From CAVWCW01 sp963753615 (GTDB lineage Bacteria; Pseudomonadota; Gammaproteobacteria; Chromatiales; Chromatiaceae), in contig CAVWCW010000013.1 of the NCBI GenBank assembly GCA_963753615.1, positions 1 to 64,000 of the forward strand: a stretch of DNA of 64,000 bases, in the 5' to 3' direction. The position numbers and the translations under genes are program-made. This document shows positions 8,512 through 18,772 of this stretch, in pieces. The notes beneath the pieces are model-generated. The model did not search any database. It was not told the DNA's origin and saw nothing but the letters and a program-made list of their open reading frames with translations. Position 1 is the first letter of the stretch. Each line of letters begins with the position of its first letter.

Positions 8512-9860
8512 CCCGACCTTCTGTTCTCAAGGTGTAAAGCCATAATGCCGGCGCTCTGTTCTTCCAAAAAAACAATCAAGCCCCGGCTCTTGCTCAGCAG
8601 TCCACTATGGAAGAGTATCAGCACAATCGCGGTCACCAACCCCAGCACCGTGGTCACCAATGCCTGGGATATCCCTCCCGCCATCAACCTCGGGTCTCCC
8701 GTTCCGAACAGGGTCAATGACTGGAAGGTCTCGATCAAACCGGTAACGGTCCCCAAAAGCCCCAGCAGTGGGGCAATAACCGCCAGAATCTTCAGCGTCT
8801 GCAGGCCCTTTTGCAGTTTTGGGGTATCGCGAAGAACCAACTCCTCCAACTTGAGCTCGAATACCGACATCTCCGAATCTTTAGTTTCCTGGTAGAGGGC
8901 CATGATTCTGCCCAGAGGATTCGACGGATTCGGCGTAGCGCTATCGATCTGTTTCTTGATCTTGCGCCCAACGATCAGAAGATAGAATGTCCGCTCCAGG
9001 GCAATCAGCAGGCCAATAGCGGCAACGGCGATAATCACATACCCCACCAGACGGCCTTGCTGGATTCGCTCCACCAGGTCCGGCACTTGGATCAGAAGAT
9101 TGAGTACCGAGCCCCGCGTCGGATCGACCACCATAGGCACCGTGCCGGTGACTGCCTGCTCCAGCCCCGTGGCCATCGCCCGGAAACGGGCCGGGGGCTG
9201 GCGGTGGAGTTCCTGGAGCCACCCGTGCTCGGGAAGATAGCGAAGGAATTTGCCATCCGAGACCGCGTTGAACGTCCCTATGCGGGTAACCAGGCGTTGC
9301 TGCGATGCTCCCCCGCTCCCGATAACCTCGGCTTGGTAACGGGCCACCTTGCCGGACTCGACCATCTCCTGCAGCAACCCTTGCCAGAGATCCTCCAGGT
9401 CATCAATCTCGGGGGTCGCCGCATCCGCAGAAAACTCTGCCAGGCGCTTTTCGCGGTCCCTGAACTGGCTCGATATCAACGAATCTTCGAAGACCGCTTT
9501 TGCCTGGCCGGCGACTTGCCGGGAAGCGCCAAACAACTCGAGCAATGCGCCCGCACGCTGGTCCAATCGGGCTCGAAGCTCGGCAGTCGTGGATTCATTT
9601 TCATCAAAGCTCTCCTGCAGCAATTCGCTGCGCTGCTGCTCGGACAGCAGAGCTGCACGCGCTTCCTCCAGTTTTCGCTGCTGCGAATCGCGTTCCGCCA
9701 AAAACGCCTTCTCGCGCCGAACATTGCGCTCCGCCTGCTGACTCCGGGCTTCTTGCAGCTGTTCCAGCAATTCATCAAGTGTTTCGGGAACCGGGGGTTG
9801 CGCAGTTACGACGCCGCTGCAGAGCAACGCGGCGATAGCGAAAAGGAGCGGCGGAATCAT
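8508..9860 (-). CDS. TtpC-like MotA/TolQ/ExbB protein with periplasmic coiled coil
   Basis: The start is the ATG at 9860, which overlaps the stop of the DUF3450 gene (ATGA) and gives the signal peptide IPPLLFAIAALLCSGVVTAQ. The product is 450 aa. Residues 20-250 form a periplasmic region with strong coiled coil (many EEARAALLSEQQ-type heptads). A TolQ-like channel domain follows, with helices around VGYVIIAVAAIGLLIALE and the signature LLGLLGTVTGLIETF. In Vibrio TonB2 systems, the related TtpC is needed for receptor energization. Here it precedes a second, short ExbB. The two ExbB-family proteins may form mixed or sequential complexes; this is inference. Confidence 0.9.
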   Translation of the reverse strand: MIPPLLFAIAALLCSGVVTAQPPVPETLDELLEQLQEARSQQAERNVRREKAFLAERDSQQRKLEEARAALLSEQQRSELLQESFDENESTTAELRARLDQRAGALLELFGASRQVAGQAKAVFEDSLISSQFRDREKRLAEFSADAATPEIDDLEDLWQGLLQEMVESGKVARYQAEVIGSGGASQQRLVTRIGTFNAVSDGKFLRYLPEHGWLQELHRQPPARFRAMATGLEQAVTGTVPMVVDPTRGSVLNLLIQVPDLVERIQQGRLVGYVIIAVAAIGLLIALERTFYLLIVGRKIKKQIDSATPNPSNPLGRIMALYQETKDSEMSVFELKLEELVLRDTPKLQKGLQTLKILAVIAPLLGLLGTVTGLIETFQSLTLFGTGDPRLMAGGISQALVTTVLGLVTAIVLILFHSGLLSKSRGLIVFLEEQSAGIMALHLENRRSG

Positions 9861-10663
9861 CGGGGCAGTTCGGGGGCTGGAATCGGAAGGCGCAGCAAGT
9901 CCGGAGCAGCCTGCTTCCGGGCAATGCGAAACCCTTTCTCGACGGAGGTCCGATAATCCTCGGGTAAAGAGACCCACGCCCGTTGCGTTCGATCCCAGAA
10001 CCCGGCTTGTGTTCCGTCCAGGGTCTGGTAGATCAGGACCAGTCTACCGACCCGCAAGAACTCCGAGGACTGCTCCTGTCCTCGCAACAAAACCTTGTCG
10101 CGATAGGCCTCGACGGTACGGCCGTAATCGACTTCGATCTGGAAAGCTTCCATGATTCTGCGGTATTTTTCCGCCAGCGAGCTATCCGGAGCATCGATCA
10201 GCTCCCGCAACTGGGTCACTCGCAGCCTGCGCTCCTCCAGACGGAAGGGCGCGTCGAGTTCCACGAATCGCAACAGCGACTTCGCCATTCTCGACATCAT
10301 TGGGCCGATCTCGCGGTGTGTAAAATCGATCCCGTCGAGTTGTCGCTGCAACGAGCCGATGGTCTCCTGTTGACTCGAGATCATCCTTTCGAGCTGGTCG
10401 TCGTATCGGCGCAAGCTCTCCAACTCGCGCACCGTTGCCGTGTACTCCTCGGCAAGCGCCCGTGTCTCGTCGTAGGCTTTGTCTACGACCGACTGGGATC
10501 CCGCAGCTTCTCGGATGGTCTGCCTCTCGGTTTCGACCGCCGCCTGCAACGGCTCGGCGGCGGACGACGACGCAGGCCAAAACCATATCAGAGCCGCCAT
10601 CCAAAACCCCAAGAAGACCGGCTGCTGTATTGGCAAGCGCGCGCGAGGCTGTTGGCGCGGCAT
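9857..10663 (-). CDS. DUF3450 family periplasmic coiled-coil protein
   Basis: The protein has 268 residues: an N-terminal signal sequence (FLGFWMAALIWFWPASSSAA), a long helical coiled-coil region (TVRELESLRRYDDQLERMIS), and a C-terminal globular part ending in the conserved-looking TQRAWVSLPEDYR stretch. Members of DUF3450 are regularly encoded next to TtpC/ExbB/ExbD/TonB genes, as here. The gene lies 14 bp after the TonB-dependent receptor and overlaps the TtpC-like gene by 4 bp. Its biochemical role is not established. A periplasmic accessory to TonB coupling is the natural inference. Confidence 0.88.
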   Translation of the reverse strand: MPRQQPRARLPIQQPVFLGFWMAALIWFWPASSSAAEPLQAAVETERQTIREAAGSQSVVDKAYDETRALAEEYTATVRELESLRRYDDQLERMISSQQETIGSLQRQLDGIDFTHREIGPMMSRMAKSLLRFVELDAPFRLEERRLRVTQLRELIDAPDSSLAEKYRRIMEAFQIEVDYGRTVEAYRDKVLLRGQEQSSEFLRVGRLVLIYQTLDGTQAGFWDRTQRAWVSLPEDYRTSVEKGFRIARKQAAPDLLRLPIPAPELPR

Positions 10664-10677
10664 CGCTGTTCAAGAAC

Positions 10678-13191
10678 TCAAAACTCGTGCCCATACTGGG
10701 CGTACAAAAAACGACCGCGAGCACTGTGCAAAGCCCGGTTGAAGAAAGGCCATCCTTCAAGATAGGGGTCCTCCGGTGGCTCTTCGTCGAACAGGTTGGT
10801 GGCCCCGACGGTGATTTTACCCCCCTGAAAGGCCGTTGGAGACCAGTTGAATTGCGCATCCACCGTCGTCCAGGAATCGACCTTTACGTTATCGGTGCCT
10901 TCCAGTACCCGGTCGTAACTCCCGACGTAATTCACAATCAAGCTCGCCGCATATGCCTGCCTGCTCCACGTCAGCACCCCCTGACCTCGCCATTCCGGGC
11001 GACCATTCTTCCCCGCAAGGTCGGTGTAACCTGCGCCGGGAACCGGCTCCTGTTTGAAAGAACCCAAGTAGGCAGCTCCAATGTTCAGGCCGAAAACGCC
11101 AGCTCGATCCGTGTTCCAGCTCGAGCCCGTATTGGCATCGATCCCCCACGCCTTTTGAGCGGAAACGTTTTCGTATGGACTGAATACCGCGATGAGATTG
11201 CCGTCGTCGTCCCGCACCACGTTATCCGGATACAAATCTTCGTTATCGACGTAGTATTGCGGGCTGCTGGTGACCGCATCGTCGGTTTTGATTCTCCAAT
11301 AGTCGACGGCCAGGTTCCAAGAGTTGGTGATATCCCAAACCGCTCCCAAACTATAGTTATCTGACTTTTCCGCATCCAGGTCCCGATTTCCGCCGGACAT
11401 CGACACCACCTCGACGACCTCCCCCGTCTCCGGATCGAAAACGCCTTCGAATGACTCGATCTCGCCACTGTATAGCTCCTGCAGCGAGGGGGCCTTGAAC
11501 CCTGTGCCGGCGCTTGCCCGCAACAGCAAATTCCGCTTCGGCTGCCATCTCAGGCCGGCCTTTGGATTGAACGTCCCGCCAAAATCGCTGTAGTGGTCGT
11601 AGCGCCCCGCCAATTGAAGCTCCAATTCGCTGAGAACGGGAACACTGAGTTCGAGGTAAGCCCCCGAAGAATCCCGGTCCCCATCTCCGCTGGTACCGCC
11701 AATACTCAACACCTCGCCGCTCGCGGTTACCGGATCCCACTTGTCGGAATAGTCCTCATGGTGGTATTCCGCACCCACGGCCAGCGCAAGCGCGCCGTGC
11801 TCCATTTCGTACAAATCGCCGGTAGCCCGGAAATCGGCGGAATAAAGCTTGGACTCACCGTCGCGTTTCGTTTTGTACGAGACGGAGTCGGAATCGAAAT
11901 TCGGACTGTCGCCGTAGACGTTCAGGGTACCGTCGTCGATCGCCTCTTGAACGGCGCTTCCGGTGGCGTAGCCCGATACCCCTCGGACTTTCGTTTTCAC
12001 CTTTCCGCCACTCAGGCTTGACTCCCAGTCCCAGTCTCGGTAGACGCCGGAAAGCCCGACGACGCCGTTGCCGAAATCGGTATGGAAATTGTCCGTGCGG
12101 GATCCGAGTTCCTGCACGCGGTAGATAATGCCAACGTCTTCCCCCGGGTAGATCGTGTTCGGATTGTCGCCACTCACCCCGAAAAAGCCCGACGACGCCG
12201 CGAGATCGCGACTGGAGTCGGAATTCGTGTAGAGTGCGGACGCAAAAAATCTCAGGTCGTCGCTCAGATCGTAGTAGCCCGATGCATTGACACCGATCCG
12301 CTCCACCTCGGGGATCAGCGTCGTCCAAGGAGCGAAATCGTACACACAGAACGGGCTGCCATCCTGGCTACCCGGAGGGCACCTGGGGTCCGGCTCCGGA
12401 AATCCCGCGGCTCGGATCGTCGTACCCGGTTTTCCGGCTATGCTGCGGTCGTCGATCGGCCCATTCGCCGACGCCGATATATCGCGGTCTTTCGACTTCA
12501 CTTCTTTGCGTTTCAGGTAATCGAAGCCAACGGTTAGATTCGATCCCTCGCCATTCAAGCCGCCGGAAATATTGAACGAGCCTTCCTGGCCGTCGTTTTC
12601 GCTCGTGCCCCCGTAGCGCACCGACAGATCCGCGCCTTCCGCGTCTTTTCGGGTGATGATATTCACTACACCGGCGATGGCATCGGAGCCGTAAATCGCC
12701 GAAGCGCCGTCTTTGAGTATCTCTATCCGCTCGATCGCGCCGAGAGAGATCAGATTGACATCGACGAAACTGGAGTGGGCGTCTTGGCCAAACGGAAACA
12801 GCGGTACCCTACGCCCGTCGATCAACACGAGCGTTCGATTTACGCCCAAACCGCGCAGATCGATTCCGGCCGATGCGGGAGCGAAACCCTGGGTGAATGT
12901 CTCGTCGATCAGACCAGAATTGTTGAAGATGACGTCACGGAACAATTCGCTGACGGTTTCCGCCCCCGTGCGGTCAATATACTCTCGGTTTAGAACGACG
13001 ACAGGAGCAATCCCCTCGATATCTGCCCGTTTGATCCGACTGCCGGTGACCTCCAGCTTTTGCAGTTCCACCGGCTGATCCGACGCGATGCCAGCGCCGC
13101 CAGCGTACAGCGGGGCAAACAGCATACCGACAGTTCCAATCAAAAGAAGGTGCGGCGCCGCTGTGGTTGACTTGATATTCACCAGATTCAC
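10678..13191 (-). CDS. TonB-dependent outer-membrane receptor
   Basis: The 837-aa protein has a signal peptide and a TonB-box-like start after it (KLEVTGSRIKR). A plug domain follows, with LRGLGVNRTLVLIDGRRVP and the landmark ERIEILKDGASAIYGSDAIA. A 22-strand barrel then ends in the terminal aromatic signature FLYAQYGHEF. It heads the operon that encodes its own energizing complex, so receptor and TonB system are probably dedicated to each other. The ligand cannot be inferred. No siderophore genes or cobalamin riboswitch are visible nearby. The 643-bp stretch upstream would hold its promoter. Confidence 0.93.
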   Translation of the reverse strand: MNLVNIKSTTAAPHLLLIGTVGMLFAPLYAGGAGIASDQPVELQKLEVTGSRIKRADIEGIAPVVVLNREYIDRTGAETVSELFRDVIFNNSGLIDETFTQGFAPASAGIDLRGLGVNRTLVLIDGRRVPLFPFGQDAHSSFVDVNLISLGAIERIEILKDGASAIYGSDAIAGVVNIITRKDAEGADLSVRYGGTSENDGQEGSFNISGGLNGEGSNLTVGFDYLKRKEVKSKDRDISASANGPIDDRSIAGKPGTTIRAAGFPEPDPRCPPGSQDGSPFCVYDFAPWTTLIPEVERIGVNASGYYDLSDDLRFFASALYTNSDSSRDLAASSGFFGVSGDNPNTIYPGEDVGIIYRVQELGSRTDNFHTDFGNGVVGLSGVYRDWDWESSLSGGKVKTKVRGVSGYATGSAVQEAIDDGTLNVYGDSPNFDSDSVSYKTKRDGESKLYSADFRATGDLYEMEHGALALAVGAEYHHEDYSDKWDPVTASGEVLSIGGTSGDGDRDSSGAYLELSVPVLSELELQLAGRYDHYSDFGGTFNPKAGLRWQPKRNLLLRASAGTGFKAPSLQELYSGEIESFEGVFDPETGEVVEVVSMSGGNRDLDAEKSDNYSLGAVWDITNSWNLAVDYWRIKTDDAVTSSPQYYVDNEDLYPDNVVRDDDGNLIAVFSPYENVSAQKAWGIDANTGSSWNTDRAGVFGLNIGAAYLGSFKQEPVPGAGYTDLAGKNGRPEWRGQGVLTWSRQAYAASLIVNYVGSYDRVLEGTDNVKVDSWTTVDAQFNWSPTAFQGGKITVGATNLFDEEPPEDPYLEGWPFFNRALHSARGRFLYAQYGHEF

Positions 13192-13835
13192 CCCGTCGTT
13201 GTTATTCGGGCTGTAGCCTTCCCATCGCCCCAGACTTAGAGTCGTTTCCTCCCTACTACTTTGACTCCGTTTCGTCCCGGTTTATTGGAATTAAAGGCCG
13301 ACTAACCGTCTCCGTTCATTTCTGCCGAGATTACCACAGTCCGAACCGGTTTGCCTGGCTGAGCAGTCAAGTCGGATGGGCATTTCAAGACTGGATTGTG
13401 AATCTCGGTCACAATTGCAAACCATTCCAATCGGAGCAGCTCAAAGTTGCGGCCAGGCCCCCATTTCGCCGAAGAAAAGGCTGAAAAAAGCCACCCTTGG
13501 CTTTGTTCAGCGGCTTTCGGCGACGGAGTTCCCGAAAGCCTTCGTTTCCAGTCCCATGAGGCGACTGAGAATGGCGGGTCGCGACGCAGGGCTCAGGATA
13601 CGAGCGGGACCGGCGCCGGGGACGAATTCCACGGGCGCGGTGCGGCACCGATATGGGAATTTGAAAGCCCTTGGAAAAACACCTTTTCGGTGCTGGACCT
13701 CCAGATGCCCCCGGATCAGTCGCGCCATCTGAATTGGCGAGCAGTAGGGGCTATACGTTCGAGCCCTCTCAAATGCGCCAACCAACTACCCTTTACCCAG
13801 ATAGCGCCTCGAGCCTCAGTCGATCCAGCAAAACC
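13192..13835. other. Intergenic stretch with promoter space and a dispersed repeat copy
   Basis: No credible gene is seen. Short open frames on both strands have no family resemblance and no ribosome site. The half nearest 13191 should carry the promoter of the receptor operon. The segment at 13483-13551 resembles the minus strand of 61200-61273 and is listed as a repeat. Confidence 0.6.
13483..13551 (+). repeat. Dispersed intergenic repeat, copy A
   Basis: Read on the plus strand, this segment begins GAAAAAAGCCACCCTTGG and contains CGGCTTTCGGCGACGGAG and CCCGAAAGCCTTCG. The same ordered blocks, with small substitutions and gaps, appear on the minus strand at 61200-61273. The alignment was made by eye. 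The element contains CGGCTTTCG and CGAAAGCC, which can pair, so it may fold. Confidence 0.45.
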
Positions 13836-16800
13836 TCAACCCGCCTGCTTCGTCACCTCGTCCCCGGCAGCGACGAAACCCCCATCGACTGAAGTTCTGG
13901 CTTCGACCACGCCCTTTTGGAGCAGATCATTGATATTAACTTTCAAGGCTCGAAGTTGATCGGGCGAAGTGGTCTTATCCGTGCTGTAGATCGCTACCCA
14001 AGCATTCTTGCTTTGCTTTGCCAAATACGAGGCCTGATCAGCGATGTCGATGGCCTGCTCCCATGAAATCAAGTTAGGCTCCGCCGACACAAACGGGTAC
14101 AAGCTCATACCTATCGAGGCAGATAACCTCCCTAGGTGCCCGTTGCCCAACTGATATTGGTGGTGCTGAATTTCGAAGCGCACCCTTTCTGCCAGCTTTT
14201 CCGAGCCCAAGGAGCCACCGCACTGGCCGACCAGCAAAAACTCGTCGCCGCCCCACCGTATAACGGTATCCGACTTGCGCGCGCACTTCCGCAATATGTC
14301 GCAAACTTGCAGCAGCGCCTTATCCCCTGCATGGTGCCCATAATCGTCGTTGACGACCTTGAATCCATCCAAATCGATCATCATAAAGAAGAGCTCGGGC
14401 TGCAGATCGACTGCGGTCGGCTGATCTGTTTTTCTCTGGCTATCCGCATAGGATCTATCCAGGAGAGCCGCCTCCGTTTCTAGAAACTCGTACAGATAGC
14501 GCCGGTTTCTCAGCCCGGTCAGCGAATCACTCATGCTCGACTCTTTCAGCTGCTTGTTGAGACCCTGGAGGTCTCTATTTCGGTCGGCTAGCTCCTGTGT
14601 TCGAAGATCGACCTGGGTTTCCAGTTCCCTCGCGTGGGCCTTTTCGCCTTCGAGTTTCCTGTATTGGCTGCGGAGAAACAACCCAAGCGACGCCATCAGC
14701 GCCAAACCATAGAAAGCGAACGCCCAATTCGACATCCATGGAGGCGGGACAACGAGCAGTTGCACTCGAGCAGCGCCCATACTCCAAATCCCATCGTTAT
14801 TTGCGCCCCGAACCTTGAATAGATATTCTCCCGCTGGAAGATTCGTATAGGTCGCTCTCCTATGATCCTCGGATTCAATCCAATCCGAATCGAAGCCCTC
14901 GAGCTGGTATCGGTAATGATTCTTCTCGGGGGATGCGTAATCGAGCGCGGCAAAATCAAAACTAATTGATCTGTCAGGGTATGCGAGCTCAACCGAAGGC
15001 AATGACTCTTTCCCACTGAAGAATCTTGCGATGCGCCCCCCCTGGGTGGTGGCGTAAGCAGCGACTTCCGGCGCGTGTGTGTTCACATGGACGTCACCGG
15101 GAAAGAAGGCAACGACTCCCTCGGGGCCGCCGAAATACATTCGACCGTCTCGGTCGTCGCGTAGCAGTGCACCAAAATTAAAGTCGGCACTGGGCAGACC
15201 GTCAGCTTGGTCGAAATGCCTTACCCACCCGTCTGTGGGCGACACAGCCGAGATACCCCTGTTGCTGCTTAGCCACAATAGACCGTCGTTCCCCTCCAGA
15301 ATGCCGAAAATCGTGTTACTGACTAGCCCTTGCGCCTTCCCGAACCATGTAAATCTTTGTCGTCCCGCCAAACGGTCATCGCGACTCCACTGAGACACCC
15401 CGCCGCCTAAGGTAGCAACCCATAGCGCACCTCTGGAATCCTCGAAAACCTTCCAGGCGCCGTCGCTTGACAGCCCGGACGCGTTCGTCGAGTCGTAGCG
15501 ATAAGCCTCAAAGGCTTGCGAGTCCGGCATGAATCTGTTGAGACCACCGTCTTCCGTTCCAATCCAAAGTTCACCCAAACTGTCGCGGTAGATGTCCAAA
15601 ACCCGGTTGCTGCTCAGCGAGCTTGCGTCTTCCGGATCATGTCGGAAAACATCGAAACGCTCCGACTCGGGCCGAAGGCGATTCAACCCTTGTCCGTAGG
15701 TTCCAACCCAAAGCGTGCCATCCGGGTCGCTATGGAGGCTGGTTACGCTGTTTCCGCTCAACGAGCCTGGATCCTGCGGATCGTGCTCGTAGCCATCCAC
15801 ATGACCATCAGCCATATTCAGTTTGTATAGCCCACGCTTTCTGGAACCCACCCAGAGCGACCCTCGTTGGTCGTTGAGCAAGGCCATAATCCGCACGCCA
15901 GGAGGACCTCCAGACGACTGGACCCCATCAAAATATGTTTTTACCGTGCCTCTGAAGCGGTCTACAAGATTTAATCCTCCATCGTACGTCGCAACCCAAA
16001 TTCTCCCTTCGGGCCCTTTGGCGAAAGCCGTAACCACTTTTCCTTCGATCCTAAGTTCCGCATCCGGCTTATCGTTGTAGAAAACGAACGCTTCGCTCAC
16101 GAACTTCCTCTTATTCAGTCCATTGTAGGTTCCGACCCAAAATACATTCCCTCTATCTTGGAAAACGGCGGTGATGCGGTTGTCGCTGAGACTGGAGAAA
16201 TCCACGTCCGAGTGGGTGTAGGGAACGAACCCATCGATCCTCGGGCGCCATTCGTTCAAGCCGCTGTCTGTCCCGACCCAAATAGTGCCCTGCCTGTCTT
16301 CGAATAAGGCTCTAACCCGATTATCGCTGAGACTGCCCGTACCCTCGGAATCGGCCGCATAGACCTTGAAATCAGCGGCATCAGGCCGCCACAGGTTCAA
16401 TCCGCCTTCGTCGGTTCCGATCCAAAGTCGCCCGCTTCGATCATACAAGAGGGCTCGAACATGGTCATTGCTGAGGCTCCCGGGTCGCGCCGGATCGTGG
16501 CGAAACCACTCGATGTTGCCGGTAGAGACCTCCAACTTCCCAAGTCCAGACCCATCGGTCCCGAACCATAGGAAGCCGCCGTTGGCCTCTACAATAGATA
16601 ACACTGTGCTCCGATGTCCATCTGCGCTTTCGTCTATGAATCTACGGAACTTACCAGTTGACTTATCGAACCTATTGAGCCCTCCGCGATCGGTTCCCAC
16701 CCACAGAGCCCCTTGGCGGTCCTCGAAGATAACCCGCACTCGATCGCTGCTCAGAGACTCCGGGTCGGCCGGATTGTTGCCATAGCTTACAAAGCTGTCG

Positions 16801-17231
16801 GTTTCCTCTCGGTAACGGCTCAAACCGCCACCGTCCGTGCCCACCCAAAGCACCCCAGAACGGTCGACGAATAACGACCACACGTAATCGCTGTTCAAAG
16901 AGCCGGAATCCTGCACGTCATTGAAGTATGTTTTGAACTCGTATCCGTCGTATCGATTAAGCCCTTCCTGCGTGGCAATCCAGAGAAAACCGCGACGATC
17001 TTGCGTGATATCGTTGATTGTCGGCTGGGACAAACCTTGGGCCACGCTGATTCGGACGAACTGATAATTCGATTTGGACAGTTCCAGCATTGCGCTGGAA
17101 TCCAGTCTAGCGGGCAGATCGGCAACTGCGACGGAGCCTATGCCGACCAAAGAGACCAAAACCAAAAGCCGCCAAATCGCAGATAACGACGGGCGAATCA
17201 ACAACTTTATAAACTGCTCCACTGGGTTCAT
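13836..17231 (-). CDS. Beta-propeller sensor diguanylate cyclase (propeller, Y_Y_Y, GGDEF)
   Basis: The ATG at 17231 is preferred over an upstream TTG at 17285 because it directly precedes the membrane/signal segment IWRLLVLVSLVGIGSVAVA. The product is 1131 aa. Residues 50-740 hold about a dozen two-component-regulator propeller repeats with the motif (V/I)WVGT (for example LWVGTDGGGLSRY). A Y_Y_Y domain follows (YRYQLEGFDSDWIE, YTNLPAGEYLFKVRG), then one membrane helix, a coiled coil (LDLRTQELADRNRDLQ-like), and a C-terminal GGDEF domain. The active site RWGGDEF is intact, with an inhibitory RxxD site (RKSD) five residues before it. It should make c-di-GMP in response to a periplasmic cue. 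Confidence 0.9.
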   Translation of the reverse strand: MNPVEQFIKLLIRPSLSAIWRLLVLVSLVGIGSVAVADLPARLDSSAMLELSKSNYQFVRISVAQGLSQPTINDITQDRRGFLWIATQEGLNRYDGYEFKTYFNDVQDSGSLNSDYVWSLFVDRSGVLWVGTDGGGLSRYREETDSFVSYGNNPADPESLSSDRVRVIFEDRQGALWVGTDRGGLNRFDKSTGKFRRFIDESADGHRSTVLSIVEANGGFLWFGTDGSGLGKLEVSTGNIEWFRHDPARPGSLSNDHVRALLYDRSGRLWIGTDEGGLNLWRPDAADFKVYAADSEGTGSLSDNRVRALFEDRQGTIWVGTDSGLNEWRPRIDGFVPYTHSDVDFSSLSDNRITAVFQDRGNVFWVGTYNGLNKRKFVSEAFVFYNDKPDAELRIEGKVVTAFAKGPEGRIWVATYDGGLNLVDRFRGTVKTYFDGVQSSGGPPGVRIMALLNDQRGSLWVGSRKRGLYKLNMADGHVDGYEHDPQDPGSLSGNSVTSLHSDPDGTLWVGTYGQGLNRLRPESERFDVFRHDPEDASSLSSNRVLDIYRDSLGELWIGTEDGGLNRFMPDSQAFEAYRYDSTNASGLSSDGAWKVFEDSRGALWVATLGGGVSQWSRDDRLAGRQRFTWFGKAQGLVSNTIFGILEGNDGLLWLSSNRGISAVSPTDGWVRHFDQADGLPSADFNFGALLRDDRDGRMYFGGPEGVVAFFPGDVHVNTHAPEVAAYATTQGGRIARFFSGKESLPSVELAYPDRSISFDFAALDYASPEKNHYRYQLEGFDSDWIESEDHRRATYTNLPAGEYLFKVRGANNDGIWSMGAARVQLLVVPPPWMSNWAFAFYGLALMASLGLFLRSQYRKLEGEKAHARELETQVDLRTQELADRNRDLQGLNKQLKESSMSDSLTGLRNRRYLYEFLETEAALLDRSYADSQRKTDQPTAVDLQPELFFMMIDLDGFKVVNDDYGHHAGDKALLQVCDILRKCARKSDTVIRWGGDEFLLVGQCGGSLGSEKLAERVRFEIQHHQYQLGNGHLGRLSASIGMSLYPFVSAEPNLISWEQAIDIADQASYLAKQSKNAWVAIYSTDKTTSPDQLRALKVNINDLLQKGVVEARTSVDGGFVAAGDEVTKQAG

Positions 17232-17350
17232 CGTTCTAGATCCGGGGACGTGAATCCCGTTTGGACGTTTTCTGGTTTGCGCCAATAGTCATTCAAGCTG
17301 CTCCGGTTTGGCCGGCAGATGGCAATGATGAAGGTTTCGTCTGCGATACC

Positions 17351-18772
17351 TCATAACCGCCCCTGGTTTACTTTCGTCCAAGCCTGATTATCGAATTTCC
17401 AGGGAAATCCTTCGTCGATCTTCATCAGAAAAGATTCTTCGCTCTGTGGACGCGCGTAACCAAATCCCTGTCCCAACTGGCACCCATAACCAGCCAGAAT
17501 TCTGTACTGGTCTTCAGTTTCGATACCTTCGGCAACTATAGTGAGGTCTAACTCCCTACCCATTGCGACAATCGCACCGATTATTCTCGCCGCTTTCTCC
17601 GACGCGCCTATTTCGCGCAGCAAAGACCGATCGATCTTCATAATCGCCAGCGGCAAATGGAGCAGATTAGACAATCCGGAGTAGCCCTTGCCAAAATCGT
17701 CAACCGCGATTTCAACCCCTCGTGCGGCGAGCTGCGCAAAAACCTTGCGCGTAATTGCGGTGTTTTCGAGCGCTTCGCTTTCAGTTACCTCCAGAATCAG
17801 GTGGTTGTGCTCTATTCCCGCTTGTTCGACTGACTGGCTCACCAGCGCCACAAAATCCGGGTCAAGAAGTTGCCTGGGGGAAATGTTCACCGCCATGCGC
17901 AACCCGGTTCGGCCCTCGGCTCTCCACTTTGCGAGTTGAGTACAAGCTTCGCGCATTACCCAGCGCCCAATTCCGACAATCTGACCGGTTCTCTCCGCTA
18001 ACGGCAGGAACTTATCGGGACTGAGCAAACGGCCGTCCGCGTCACGCAGGCGCAACAACGCCTCGGCGCCCACGCTTTGCTGGGACTTGATGTCGAAGAT
18101 TGGTTGAAAATGCAGAACAAAACGGTTTTCATCCAGGGCTGTATCCAATTCGGCCGCAAGCCGAACCTGACCATGAACTCGCTTGACGGCGTCCCATGAG
18201 AATACAACGTCTCGAATCTTCGATGGGTTGATATCGGATGCTGCGGCCGCACAGTGCAACGCCATGCGAGCCAGGCGAACCAATCTTGCTGGCGAGGTGG
18301 CATCGTACGGGTACCTTGCAACGCCGGCGTGGGCTTCCAATCGCATTCTGAGTTGCCTGACTTCCCAAACGCCGCTGCAACTCCGCACCAGCCGCTCGCA
18401 AACGCCGAATGCTTCAGACCGACCACCGACGTTGGGAACCAATACTGCATATTCGTCTGAGTTTGTCTGCAGGACGAAGTCCTCTGCCCGTGTCACCGAG
18501 CGCAGCCGCCGCGCGCATTCCCGCTGCAATTGTAGACCTACCCGGGCGCCGCACGCATCCTCGATCTCGCGAAAATTTTCGATGCGCACCATTACCAGGG
18601 AGACTGGACGGCCGTTACGCTTGGCCCGCTCAAATGCGGGCGCGAGCGTTTCCGACACATGGCCGTTCACGCCGGCGGCGTTGCGAGCGATCGGGCGAAT
18701 TTCAGCATTGGCGAAAGAACAGCCGACTTGCGAATCCCCTAGCATTACCGCGTACCCTCTTGATCCTTTCAT
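17351..18772 (-). CDS. c-di-GMP phosphodiesterase (degenerate GGDEF, EAL)
   Basis: This 473-aa cytoplasmic protein has an ATG start with the ribosome site AAAGGGATC. The N-terminal half is a GGDEF fold whose signature has become NSDEY, so it is probably not a cyclase. The EAL domain from about residue 210 is complete: GAEALLRL, NISPRQL, EVTESEAL, VDDFGKGYSGL, KIDRSL, AEGIET and QGFGYARP all carry the expected metal-binding and catalytic residues. It probably hydrolyses c-di-GMP. It lies 119 bp downstream of the propeller cyclase on the same strand, so synthesis and breakdown may be coordinated. Confidence 0.92.
   Translation of the reverse strand: MKGSRGYAVMLGDSQVGCSFANAEIRPIARNAAGVNGHVSETLAPAFERAKRNGRPVSLVMVRIENFREIEDACGARVGLQLQRECARRLRSVTRAEDFVLQTNSDEYAVLVPNVGGRSEAFGVCERLVRSCSGVWEVRQLRMRLEAHAGVARYPYDATSPARLVRLARMALHCAAAASDINPSKIRDVVFSWDAVKRVHGQVRLAAELDTALDENRFVLHFQPIFDIKSQQSVGAEALLRLRDADGRLLSPDKFLPLAERTGQIVGIGRWVMREACTQLAKWRAEGRTGLRMAVNISPRQLLDPDFVALVSQSVEQAGIEHNHLILEVTESEALENTAITRKVFAQLAARGVEIAVDDFGKGYSGLSNLLHLPLAIMKIDRSLLREIGASEKAARIIGAIVAMGRELDLTIVAEGIETEDQYRILAGYGCQLGQGFGYARPQSEESFLMKIDEGFPWKFDNQAWTKVNQGRL

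Noticed and set aside
13376..13959. Open frames in the intergenic region before the propeller cyclase
   Set aside because: No ribosome sites, no recognisable domains, and overlap with a dispersed repeat and the cyclase 3' end.
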